From: Raffaelea ambrosiae
Lineage: Eukaryota; Ascomycota; Sordariomycetes; Ophiostomatales; Ophiostomataceae
Length of the DNA stretch: 64,000 nt
Direction: 5' to 3'
NCBI GenBank assembly: GCA_002778195.1
Contig: PCDI01000002.1
Span: forward strand, 1,342,649-1,406,648
The translations under genes and the position numbers were made by a program. Position 1 is the stretch's first letter, and each line of letters starts with the position of its first letter. The notes beneath the pieces are model-generated. The model was not told the DNA's origin. It worked only from the letters and a program-made list of their open reading frames with translations, and ran no database searches. This document shows positions 54,410 to 64,000 of this stretch, piece by piece.

Positions 54410-55387
54410 GAGTGGAAAAGCAGGAATGGGAAGAAAGTCGTGTGTTTTTTTTTTTGTTTTTTTTTTTTAAAGAGAGAAAAAGTACACGATACCATCCACC
54501 GCCTTGCCTTAGAAAGGATGCGTTGACTAAGCTTGGCCTCTGTCGCTCCTTCCTTTAAGGCTTTCCAAACGAGGAAAGAACAGCTAGAACAGAACAGAAC
54601 TAGAAACCCATAAACAAACTAAAACAAGGGTGAACCAATGAAAGGACGTCCGGCAAAAAGCAAACAAATCAGACCAGTCACCAGATCTTCGAATTAGCTT
54701 CACGCGCCAACAAAAGCTACTGCAAAGTAGGTCGACCACAACTGCAAACAAGGCGCCATCGCCCAGCGGAAGCGATCCAGAAGGGCGTGAAGAGGCGATC
54801 GCCTGACGACGATGGCTCGCAGAACGCACTGGAGTTGAGCATGCACGAACGCGAGCATGGATCAATGTTTCGGAGACAGATTGCTTCTTTATATAACCAA
54901 CTTGCTCACAAACGCTACGTGGCCCGCTTAGCCTTGCAAGTACGTAGAAGCTGTTCTCGTCAAAAACATACAGCATGGAGCTTGTTGATATAGATTCCAG
55001 TCAAGCCAGAGCACAATCACTCCACAGGAAGCTGCGATCCTCTTTGCCGTCTACATCTGATCGTCATTGTGAAAGATAGCATACAATTCGAACAGGCTAC
55101 CATGATTGGCGCGGATCGCGGAAGGTTGCATCCTGAAAAGAGACCGATGGCACAAACTGCGGCCCTATTGCACCATCCGGAGAACACAGATACGCAATGG
55201 CCGGCGGGGCAGTTCCACGCGACAGTAGATAGACTGGCTTCCCGGTTGATAGAAAAGCAGATCAGGTAACCATAGAACGTACTCCCTCGCCAAGAAAAAT
55301 ACCTTTGTTGAAAAGCTTGTTTGGGGAACCACCCAGGAACAACCCGTCTTTTGCGCATTTGAGTTTCTCCAAGTCGATCAAACAAAC
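54410..55387. other. Intergenic region and leader of permease 3
   Basis: No gene is seen. T and A runs lie at 54446-54470. The last 60 bases before ATG 55388 are the likely leader. Confidence 0.4.
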
Positions 55388-57170
55388 ATGGGCACGCCCG
55401 AGATTGAGGTCATTGGCGTGGCTGCCCAGAACAAGTCACGGCCAACCACGACGGCGCTGCCGATCTCAGCCGCATCGTCATCCAAAGAACTCGATGAGAC
55501 GTACGATATTTACAAGGAGCAGGGCGCCGAGGCGTTGGAGATCGACCCGGCCGAGGCCCGCCGCGTGCTGCGCAAGATCGACTGGCACATCATGCCGCTG
55601 CTCATGGGGACGTACATGCTGCAGTATCTGGACAAGTCGAGCATCAACTTTGCCAGCGTCTACGGCCTGCAGCAAGGGACCCATTTGCACGGCCAGAACT
55701 ACTCGTGGCTGTCCTCCATCTTTTACTTTGGTCCGTCCTTTTGCAGCACGAGGAAGACGATCGGACCATAGAGACTCATCCCCCCAATAGGCTACCTCTT
55801 TGCCCAATACCCGGCGGGCTACCTGCTGCAGCGACTGCCTGCCGCCAAGTTTATGGGTGTCTGCGGACTAGGTAGAGCTTTTTGCTTGGGCTTCTCCCCT
55901 TCTTTCGAGGTCCAAGCCGACAGCTAACTCATCTTTGCAAGCCTGGGGCATCCTCCTCCTGACAACGCCAGCGTGCCACAACTTTGCCGGCATCGCCGCC
56001 AACCGCTTCCTCCTGGGCGTCACCGAGGCCGTGGTCAACCCGGGCTTTGTCCTGGTCATGTCCATGTGGTACCGAACGAGCGAGCAGCCCCTGCGGCTGG
56101 TGACCTACTACTGCATGAACGGCTTCGCCGGCATCTTCGGCGGCCTCCTCGGCTACGCCATCGGCCACATCACCACGGGCGGCCTCGGGCAGTGGATGTA
56201 CGTCTTTCTCATCTTTGGCGCCGTCAGCGTCGCGTGGAGCATCGTCTTCTTGGTCGCCATGCCCGACCTGCCCTCCCGCACCCGCTTCCTCGCGCCCGCC
56301 GAGACCGCCGTCGCCATCGAGCGCGTCGCCGCCAACCAGCAGGGCGTCAAGAACCACCACTTCAAGGCCTACCAGATGCGCCAGACCCTCCGCGACCCCA
56401 AGACCTGGATCCTGCTCGTCATGGCCGTCGCCGCCCAGATCCCCAACGCCTCGCAGTCCACCTTTATGGCCATCATCCTCCAGACCTTTGGCTTCAGCAG
56501 CCTCGAGACCCAGTACATGCAGATCCCCGCCAACGTCATCCAGATCCTGTCCCTGCTGGCCGCCGGCTACGTCTCGTCCCACTGGCCGAACCTGCGCTGC
56601 CCGACCATGATCGTGGGCAATCTCGTGTGCGTCGTGTGCGGCGGCGTCATGGTCGGGCTGTCGCCGGGTGCCGACGGCACCGGCCACCGCTGGGGCCGCC
56701 TGATCGCGCTCTGGATGTGCTCGTTCCAGTCGGTCGGCTTCAGTCTGAGCCTGACCATGGTGAGCAGCAACGTGGCCGGGTACACCAAGAAGCAGCTGAC
56801 GGGCGCCTTCATCTTTGTGGGCTACTGCGTGGGCAACATCATCGGGCCGCAGACGTTTATCGACTCGGAGGCGCCTCTGTACCATTCGGCATACATTGCG
56901 TAAGTCTCTTCTTTCTCTCTCTCTCTCCTTTCTTTTCCCCTCAATCACTGCGGCCGATCACTGATGATTCCTAGAATCCTTATTGGTTATTCTGTCAAGA
57001 CAATTGCCGTGGTGGTCCTGTACGCATACATGTGGAGTGTGAACAAGAAGCGCGACCAGGAGGCTGCTCTCGACCCAAGAGGCAGAGCACAGCGGGAACG
57101 AGATGCTATCGAGAATGGCATGCACGACATAACCGAGATTGACAACAAGGATTTTCGATACGTGTTGTGA
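55388..57170 (+). CDS. MFS permease, Dal5/allantoate type (permease 3)
   Basis: Exons 55388-55730, 55791-55871, 55942-56899 and 56975-57170 join in frame to 525 residues. It is the cleanest of the three permeases. Signatures are RKIDWHIMPLLMGTYMLQYL, DKSSINFASVYGL, NYSWLSSIFYFGYLFAQYPA, GIAANRFLLGVTEAVVNPGF, WYRTSEQPLRLVTYYCMNG and PKTWILLVMAVAAQIPN, ending ITEIDNKDFRYVL. Twelve membrane spans are expected in the plasma membrane. The acidic-basic C-terminal tail is as usual for the family. Substrate is not evident from sequence; location 1.6 kb past GH105 on the same strand makes a uronate or sugar-acid substrate worth testing. Confidence 0.9.
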
Positions 57171-57783
57171 TGAATCTGGACTCTACTTCTTGCGTGTGTT
57201 GTATCATCTTGGCTACAACCAGAACCAAACAAACGAGGCAAAATGTCGTCTTGCTAAACAGACTTCTCTACGAACATACCATGAGCCAGATATCATTTGA
57301 CTACTCCTGGGGGTCCTGTTCAAAGCTTGTATGCAAAACAAAGTCCGGGCACATGCTGAATTGGGTAGTTTACCGTGCAGTACCATCACTCTGGTTATGC
57401 AGGGAGGGCAATGCACAAAAGCCAAGAAAGACCGAAACCAAGACTATTGCCAAGTAGATTTCGACTTGGAAAATAAAATGTCGCGGGAGATGAAGTTGAA
57501 ATGGCATTTAGCACTCCATGGCCTCCAATGGCATACATATACATCTAAGCGAGGTTAAGCCAAGCCAAGCGAAGAAAGCACCAACAAGAATTTCAGGATT
57601 AACAAACCAGAGGATTGGCTGGGGCCGGCTATGCATAGTTGATTGGCCTACCTTATCCAGACGTACCTCATCGACAAGGACAAACTACATTTATAGGAAA
57701 TGGCCATGCATCCTGCATTTGCAAAGAGCATCTTGGCAAGAATACGGCTCACTACAGAATTGAACGGCTGCACGGCATGCAGG
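57171..57783. other. Intergenic region
   Basis: Permease 3 3' flank. A degenerate GTTAAGCCAAGCCAAGCGAAG repeat lies near 57556. No gene is seen. Confidence 0.4.
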
Positions 57784-58095
57784 TCATCTGAGGCGGAGAC
57801 TTGTTCTTAATGGGCTGACGGCATTGATAGACGTAGATGGCCCAGAATACGAAATGGCCGCACACCAAATAGGGCAACAAATAGGCTCATGGCCACTACC
57901 AGTGGCAATCGGCAGCCGGGTCTTCTGCTGGGCCCACCTATAGTAGCCATAAAATTTTGCGATACTATGACACCGGGCCTCAATTGCTTTCCGTGAGGAA
58001 ACGTCGACCGTGGCAGGTTTCGCCATGTAGGTTCGGTAGGGCTCGAACAGTTCGTCCAGCACACTCGCAAGTGTAAAGCGTTCAGCCCGTGGCAT
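57784..58095 (-). CDS. Unknown short ORF, possibly a gene remnant
   Basis: A 103-codon frame from ATG 58095. The first 65 residues look protein-like (RFTLASVLDELFEPYRTYMA, then SSRKAIEARCHSIAKFYGYY), suggesting two amphipathic helices; the remainder does not. No family is recognised. It could be the remaining piece of a decayed gene or a small intron-containing gene. Confidence 0.25.
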   Translation of the reverse strand: MPRAERFTLASVLDELFEPYRTYMAKPATVDVSSRKAIEARCHSIAKFYGYYRWAQQKTRLPIATGSGHEPICCPIWCAAISYSGPSTSINAVSPLRTSLRLR

Positions 58096-58756
58096 GACGA
58101 GGAGTGGGACTCGAAGCCATTCGGAAATGACTCTTGACCATCTCGTCCGTGTATATGACGAATTTATACATACTCGTAGCTAGCCTCGGGGCCATGGATC
58201 GTCGGAAAGACGCGGTTTCCAAGTGGCCATCAGACGTTGAGGAGGAAACGACGGGGGGATGATGTGGAATTCGGGTGTCTGTGTCACGTGATATACGGAC
58301 GGCGTTGCACGGAACGTCACCACATGAATGAATTACGCAACTGTGATACAAATAGACGAGCAAGGCACAGTTCACGAGACGCGGGCAGTAACAAAAAGAA
58401 AGGTTGTATTTTGGGATATCAAAATTGTAGACGGAGGGCAGCCCAGGTTGCCTGGCTCGACCAGCACATCTGCTTCGTGGCCTCGCCTTGGAACAGGGGC
58501 CAACATCCTCCCCATTAAAAAAAAAAGAGGTAGATAAAGTAGAAACAGGAAAACAGGAGCCAGGAGAGATTATCCACCGGAGACAAAAACTGCCAAGCAG
58601 TAGCTGGAACAAACTCCTACCCAACGGACAGCCATGGGGGACGGGGGGAATAAAAAAACTCCCACGGGGACATTCACTCCAAAGAGCAAAAATTATTAAG
58701 TTTATGTATCGGGTTCGAGGAGAGCAAGAGAGCAAGAGAAAGGACAAAGGCCACGT
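58096..58756. other. Intergenic region
   Basis: Siderophore-transporter 3' flank and unassigned DNA. No gene is seen. Confidence 0.4.
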
Positions 58757-60595
58757 TTACATGACGTTGCCCTTGTTCTGCTTGCGGTCGACGTTGTAGT
58801 TCTTCCAGATACCGACACCGACGAAGCCGAGAATCATAATGGCGGTGGACGAAATGCAGTTGTACTTCTGGCTGTAGCCCCAGGCGTAGTTGACGGCCTC
58901 GCGGATCGGGGTGCCCTGGGCGTAGGTCATCTGGGTGGTGTAGCCGCCCAGGCTGAGTTCGGTCGCGGTGACACCGGCGTCGGCGGGCAGCTGGCTGGCC
59001 AGGCCCTTGATGAAGGTGTTCTGGTAGATGGCACCGGCCACGGCCTGGCCGATGGCACCGCCGAGGTTGTTGCACAGACCCAGCAGAGCCAGCATCATGG
59101 GCACGCCGTCGCGGTCCGAGGCAGCCATGACGGCCATCTGGTTGCCAATGACCATCTGGCCACCGCCGAAAGCGATGAAGATCTGGCACATGACAATGTA
59201 GCCGATGCTGGCGTCGCTGCCGCGGAAGTGGATCATCAGGCCGGAGCCGAGGGTGAGCAGGGGCAGGGCGAAGAACAGGCAGCAGTACTTGAAGTGCTTG
59301 GTCAGGCGGACGTAGACGCCGAAGACGACGCCCCAGAAGCAGGAGCCGACGTTGTAGATCTGGGACATGTAGCCGGTCATGGAGATGTTGAGGTCGTAGA
59401 CGACCATGACGAAGTAGTAGTAGTACAGGTCCCAGCAGTAGAAGCTGTAGTAGGCGACGGCGGCCATCATGCAGGCGCCCAGCACGGTGCGCTTCTTGAA
59501 CAGCTCCCAGCGGACAAAGTGGGTGGTGGCGCCGTACTTCTCCCACAGCGCAAAGGTGGGGAAGAGCAGGAAGCCGATGACGACCATGGCGATGAAGCTG
59601 GCGCTCGTGTAGGCGGCGCGCGAGTACTGGGTCAGAGAGAACGGCAGCAAAAAGATGACAAAGGCGGCCATGAGCAGGAAGGCGCCGATGATGTCAAACT
59701 CCTTGAAGTAGTGGATGGTGGACTGCACGACGGAGCGGCCGCTGGACTGGCGCACATACAAGCCCTGCTTCTCGGCCTTGCGCTGGAAGTACTTGAAGAC
59801 GACGCACAGCGGCGTGAAGACGAAGACCTGGATGATGCAGAAGGCGCCGACCGACCAGCGCCACGACGTCATGGACAGGAAGGACTGGGCGGCCAGCGGG
59901 CCGGTGAAGGCGGTGCAGATGAAGGGCGTGGAGGCAAAGGCAAAGGCAAAGGCCCGGTTGCGCAGGCCCGAGGTATCGGCGATGAAGACGTCCATGATGA
60001 AGTAGAGCGCATCGTAGCCGATCCAGTAGATGGTGTAGCCGGCGGCGTAGCTGTTGGGGCCCGTGCAGGCGGCGATGATGATCATGCCCAGGATGTAGAC
60101 GCAGATGAAGACGAAGAAGCCCTCGGCACGACCCCACAGGTTCAGCGTCTTGGCAATGGGCAGGCGCAGGACGCCGCCGATGATGGAGGCCAGGATGTAG
60201 GCGGTGCTGATCTGCGGCGCGCTCTCAAAGGTCGAGTAGGCCAGGTAGCCGGCGTTGCTGAGGATGGACTGCTGCAGCGCCAGCATGAAGAAGCAGACCC
60301 AAATCCAGCCGTAGGTCAGGTAGATGGCCTTCTTGGTCCACACGAGGGCGGCGGCCTCGGCCTTCTTGACACCCAGCTGGGCGTCCGACGTGATCTCGTT
60401 GGCGTTCTCAATGACCTCCTTCTCGTTGCGCTGCTCCAGACTGAGCTGCGACGAGTTCGAGTTGGACGCGTAGCCGTTCTCGCCGCCGTCGTGAGCACCG
60501 TCGCCGGTCTTGACACCAGAGTCGGCCATCTCGGGCGCAACAGCGTGGCGCGCAACCGAGTCCTGGCGACCGCGAATGTTATCGAGGACACCCAT
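58757..60595 (-). CDS. Siderophore-iron transporter (SIT family MFS)
   Basis: Single exon, 612 residues, no intron. A soluble Ser/Asn-rich N-terminus of about 90 residues is followed by 14 expected membrane spans. Signatures are TYGWIWVCFFMLALQQSILS, RLPIAKTLNLWGRAEGF, the GYDALYFIMDVFIADTSGLRNRAF block typical of Sit1/Mir/Arn transporters, ASTPFICTAFTGPLAAQSF, and the C-terminal NNLGGAIGQAVAGAIYQNTF with a luminal-loop LPADAGVT region. The protein should import ferric siderophores by proton symport at the plasma membrane. Strongly biased GC-rich codons (for example CTG, GTC, ATC) suggest high expression. The specific siderophore cannot be read from sequence, and no NRPS or ornithine hydroxylase lies in the window. 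Confidence 0.93.
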   Translation of the reverse strand: MGVLDNIRGRQDSVARHAVAPEMADSGVKTGDGAHDGGENGYASNSNSSQLSLEQRNEKEVIENANEITSDAQLGVKKAEAAALVWTKKAIYLTYGWIWVCFFMLALQQSILSNAGYLAYSTFESAPQISTAYILASIIGGVLRLPIAKTLNLWGRAEGFFVFICVYILGMIIIAACTGPNSYAAGYTIYWIGYDALYFIMDVFIADTSGLRNRAFAFAFASTPFICTAFTGPLAAQSFLSMTSWRWSVGAFCIIQVFVFTPLCVVFKYFQRKAEKQGLYVRQSSGRSVVQSTIHYFKEFDIIGAFLLMAAFVIFLLPFSLTQYSRAAYTSASFIAMVVIGFLLFPTFALWEKYGATTHFVRWELFKKRTVLGACMMAAVAYYSFYCWDLYYYYFVMVVYDLNISMTGYMSQIYNVGSCFWGVVFGVYVRLTKHFKYCCLFFALPLLTLGSGLMIHFRGSDASIGYIVMCQIFIAFGGGQMVIGNQMAVMAASDRDGVPMMLALLGLCNNLGGAIGQAVAGAIYQNTFIKGLASQLPADAGVTATELSLGGYTTQMTYAQGTPIREAVNYAWGYSQKYNCISSTAIMILGFVGVGIWKNYNVDRKQNKGNVM

Positions 60596-63500
60596 TGTGA
60601 GAGGAGGGGTGGGAAGGCGGAAGCGGGCCGGGAGGGGGGGGGGGAGAAGGTAGTAGTAGTCCTGCTAGTCGTGGTATTTGGTCCGGGAGCGAAGAGAAAC
60701 CAGATATCAAGCTTGCTGGCGCGCACACACAAAAAAAGTTAGAACCACTGCAGATTGTGGGAGAGTAGCCGTGCAGCCAAAATAAAAAATAAAAATAAAA
60801 ATGCTGCGGATCGCTGGTATAGCTCACAGAACCACGAGAGACCGAGAGGAAAACTAACCCAAGAAGAAAGAAGAATTAAAAGGCGATACGTGCCGAAAGA
60901 GAGTCGTGGCAGAAGAAGGCTCGACTACAGAATATGCCCAGAGACCAAAGTGTCGGGTCCTGATACGAAGGAAAAGAAAAGAGAAAAGCAGCTATCGGCC
61001 TCAGATACGGGGGAGGGGGAGGAGGGGAGGAGATACTTATGTCTGTGGGACGAACGATCGAAGTGGGCAAGGATCGAGCAAGGATCGTCATACATACGAA
61101 GGCACACACATTGTGACCGTGTATCTGACGCTGGTCTGTACCACACAGCTCGTAGGGCGGCTTCACTAGTCGCCAGAGCTGCCAACACACGTAGTAAGAT
61201 GAGCCAGGCCACAAAAAAAAAAATAAAAAATAAAAAAAAATGATAGAGTCTTGACGTAGGCGGCCACTAGCTACTCGTAGTCGGCCCTGCTCTCTCACAG
61301 GCCTGTCTGCACAGGCCGCCGCGCAGAGAAAGAGAGGAGGGATTGGGGTGCCAAGACGTGCCTCTTTCCCAGAGGGAAGTTGGCCCCATCGGGCACGCCG
61401 GTGGGCAGGCACTTCCTACGATACGCACACCCCCCCCTGTGGCGGTCTCCCAGGAATCGCGCGGGACGAGGAAAGAAAAAAAAAAAAAACTTCTGCAGGG
61501 CGTCCCACTCGATGCTTCTAGCCTGGTCTAGCGGGGGAGCGTACGACGGTGTAAGACAAGGATCTAAGCAGAAACCAAATCGGCCTGCAAAGGGAATGAA
61601 ACGGGAAACACACGGAAGAGTCCTCTGTGGATGCCGGGGGGGGGCAAGGGGGACAGTGGAAATCAAGGGGGAGAGAGAGGCACCGCAACGGTCTCACCCA
61701 GCCAGGACTGGAGCGGGCGTTCTACTATGTAGGTGGCTCTGGGTGGTCCTGGGCCTGGTCCTGGGTGGCCGGGCTGCTGCGTGCGAGTGGGTGGTCAGGT
61801 CGACCCGAAAGCTACCACAGTACATCATGCCCGGGAGCGAATGGAGCATACTGGAATGAAGTCGCTGTGCTGCTCTGTGATTCGCCATGAGCCGCTGCTC
61901 ACCCACCTAAAGCCTTCCCGCCAGGCCCGATCGGGAATGGTCGCCCGCCTAGCTCGCATCTGATAAGACAACAACTCCAAGCGAAGCGCAAAAAAAAAAA
62001 ATTAGCTTCCAAAAACATTACATACAAAATAGTAGGTAACTTTTTTTTTTTCTTGTTGGTGTCTTGTTTCTCTCTTTTTTTTCCGGGTCATCTGTTCACT
62101 CTGCGTCCTAGCTTACACAGTACTGTGCTGGAGTCCGTTTCTGTTTCAACATCGCTACGCATACACACAGTACTATTCTCTTAGAGGACCCCGTCAAGGA
62201 ACACGCAGAGAACAATGCATTCGTTCTATCTTATCAATCGTGCCTGTACGCAGACTCGCGCATTCGTTAGCACGTAGTATTTGCCCGTTCCTCGCTTCTA
62301 GCGCACGGCAACTGGCGCCATTCGTCGCGTCTCGCCGGGCTAGCACTCGACGATAGTTATTATGTACGTTGTACACCGCGCAGTCCTCCAGGAAGTGCTC
62401 TTCTTGATCCTTCCGCGTGAGAAGAGGGCGGGTACTGCCCCATTTCGCCTGGTCCTTGCGGTGGACTCCTGCCAAGAGCATCTGGCCGCCAAAGCCTCCA
62501 GGCTGCCCGTGTGATCTGTGGATACATGGTACTTCCTTTCGGAGGACACGGCCACGTCTGGTTTGCCTCTTTTTTTTTTTTTTTTTTGCCTTTTTTGCCT
62601 TCCGCCCTCTCTGATTTTCTTGCTCGGTTTGCCTTCGCAGTCCTCTGGACGTTTTCTGGCTCAATCCAGGCCCTGCGGACCCCCCCTTCTCTTCTGGGCT
62701 GTGTGCACAACTACATAGGGCTCGTAAGATACATAGGACTCGTGGTTTTCCTGTTTCCAGCCTGCCCTCCCCCCAACTACTCTCTCCACTGCATTGCTTA
62801 CCGTCCCACATCCCACATGGGCGGATGCTGTGGCTGCCCCAGCTCATCTGCGAAAATCGCACGGAGAGCCACTCCACCCTTGCAGACGAAAAGAGCTAAT
62901 GCATGGCAACTCTTCGTCCGGACCACCACCCTTCCTCCCTGGAAGCCCATCGTTGCGCATCTTCACAGGCCGGCCTGATCCATCTCCAGTTTGGACCAAG
63001 CGCAGCGCAACGACGCGCATTGCTACGCCGTTTGTCACTTGTGATCGCCTGCGCATGGCGAAGAAGCTGGAGCAGCTCTGACGCTACTTGGTAGTCCGGC
63101 AACAAAAATAAAAGAAGAAAAAAAAATGAAATTTGGGCAAAAAACATAAAAATCAAATCCATGCCTCCACCGCCTCGAGCACAACCAACCCAAAAAAAAA
63201 AAAACGTTCGATCCGGTCGATGGCGCATCGTACTTGTCGAGCTGGTCCATAGGAATAAAAGAGGGCCGGGCCACATGATGAACACTCTTTTACCTAACAT
63301 AGGACGAAGTCTCTCGTTACTTCGTAACTGTGGACAGAGTACGGGGGGCGCACGTATCCTCCAACGCGCCCACCAACGAACCCAGCACGGAGTTGCCTGT
63401 TTTGCGTGGCGTGTTATCCGGATCCGAACCAGACCTTTGGTTGTTGTTATGGGGTGGAATAAGTGGATACCACTCGTGCACCGGGGAGAGAGAGAGAGAG

Positions 63501-64000
63501 AGAGAGAGGGAAATAGGGAGCGAGAATTGGCTGTTCCTACGAGTAGCGGAAACCGCCAAACAAAGCAACTCGCCGTATGTGATTAGCTGGTAATATCCAG
63601 GGATCCTTCCTCAGCCAAGGGCTCGGCCCAGCCAGGTCTCCCGACAGCCTAGCCGAGATCACCACACGTAAAAAAGCCCATGGGTAGGTTTTTTTAGGGT
63701 TTTTTTTTTGGTTTTTTTTTTTTTTTTTTTCCACTTTCTAGGACAAGCAAGTCAAGCAACATCTGAGCAACGTCCAAGCAATGCCCCAATGCTGGGCAAG
63801 GCCGTCCGAGACACCAAGACATTTGGGTCACAACCCCCAACCAAACCATCGATTTTATCTGATTCGGCTCTTGGCAGCTGGCACGCCCAAGACATTTGCA
63901 GCTAGCTTTCCCTCGTCACGCAATGTGGGCAAAATTCTCCAAATTGCAATAGTGCTCGGGACCAAGCTGCCAAGATCCGCGCATACCACGGACGCTTGGG
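60596..64000. other. 3.4-kb region without recognised genes
   Basis: The first few hundred bases are the siderophore-transporter promoter. The rest holds many A/T homopolymers (61209-61240, 61468-61490, 61989-62000, 62040-62050, 62570-62588, 63700-63730) and a GA microsatellite (63487-63509). The longest frame (62194-62877, minus) starts only at GTG and is low complexity. I see no gene. Confidence 0.4.
63487..63509. repeat. GA microsatellite
   Basis: About eleven AG dinucleotides in a row followed by GGGAAA. Confidence 0.85.

Noticed and set aside
59228..60742. 504-codon plus-strand frame opposite the siderophore transporter
   Set aside because: Val/Ala/Gly/Asp-rich shadow of a strongly codon-biased gene; no domain.
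60596..61130. Cluster of GATA cores upstream of the siderophore transporter
   Set aside because: About eight GATA/TATC cores were seen, but only one fits HGATAR and none fits the ATCWGATAA iron-repressor consensus; not strong enough to call a regulatory site.
62194..62877. 227-codon minus-strand frame in the terminal intergenic region
   Set aside because: It starts only at GTG, runs through a Lys-rich homopolymer and shows no domain.
1..64000. tRNA genes, CRISPR arrays, rRNA
   Set aside because: I looked for tRNA B-box patterns with matching acceptor stems and for spaced direct repeats and found none; the tandem arrays present are contiguous minisatellites in a eukaryotic genome.

Overview
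The window is nuclear DNA of a filamentous ascomycete (Pezizomycotina, most likely a Sordariomycete; Ophiostomatales is a guess). The evidence is GC-rich codon use, short GT-AG introns of about 50-180 nt with CTAAC/CTGAC-type branch sites, a DHN-melanin type Ayg1 hydrolase, Dfg5/Dcw1-type GH76, a fungal siderophore transporter and several Dal5-type permeases. All exon structures were built by hand from splice consensus, frame and family knowledge; no alignment or RNA evidence was available. Two runs of N (30973-31397 and 45388-45632) and isolated Ns near 2.7-2.9 kb mark unresolved repeats.

Layout. 0-7 kb: the N-terminal part of a class-3-lipase-like gene (minus strand, cut by the window edge), then a complete Mutator-like DNA transposon (1751-6278) with 41-bp terminal inverted repeats, a 9-bp target duplication, a three-exon transposase gene broken by one TAG, and a large load of minisatellite DNA. 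7-13 kb: an unknown protein with a KRR-type 15-bp repeat and an in-frame TAA, glucosamine-6-phosphate N-acetyltransferase, and an 89-aa unknown protein. 13-17 kb: Ayg1-like hydrolase, KduD-like dehydrogenase and an intracellular GH43 glycosidase. 18-24 kb: a single-pass membrane protein with a Gln/Pro-rich tail, the protein N-terminal methyltransferase NTM1/Tae1 and an atypical SDR. 24-30 kb: a decayed kinase gene, an acidic unknown protein and a 4-kb stretch without recognisable genes. 30-39 kb: a Gly-rich secreted wall-type protein interrupted by a gap, a GPI-type GH76 mannanase, a protein with an AT-hook-like motif, a possible 55-aa membrane protein and a relic resembling a PDR transporter C-terminus. 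39-44 kb: a Baeyer-Villiger-type flavoprotein and an adenine/adenosine deaminase. 44-57 kb: three Dal5/allantoate-type MFS permeases (the middle one broken by one TAG), a three-module secreted Cys-rich protein, a GH105 unsaturated glycuronyl hydrolase and an F-box relic. 58-64 kb: an intronless siderophore-iron transporter and 3.4 kb with nothing recognised.

Functional themes are plant or wall polysaccharide use (GH43, GH105, KduD-like SDR, nearby permeases), cell-wall building (GNA1, GH76, Gly-rich wall protein), and pigment and iron acquisition. The most unusual observations are the three-module secreted protein whose introns sit at the same place in every module with two internal exons of exactly equal length, the satellite-laden Mutator-like element, and four otherwise well-formed or recognisable reading frames each carrying a single in-frame stop, one of them inside a possible in-frame 60-nt intron.
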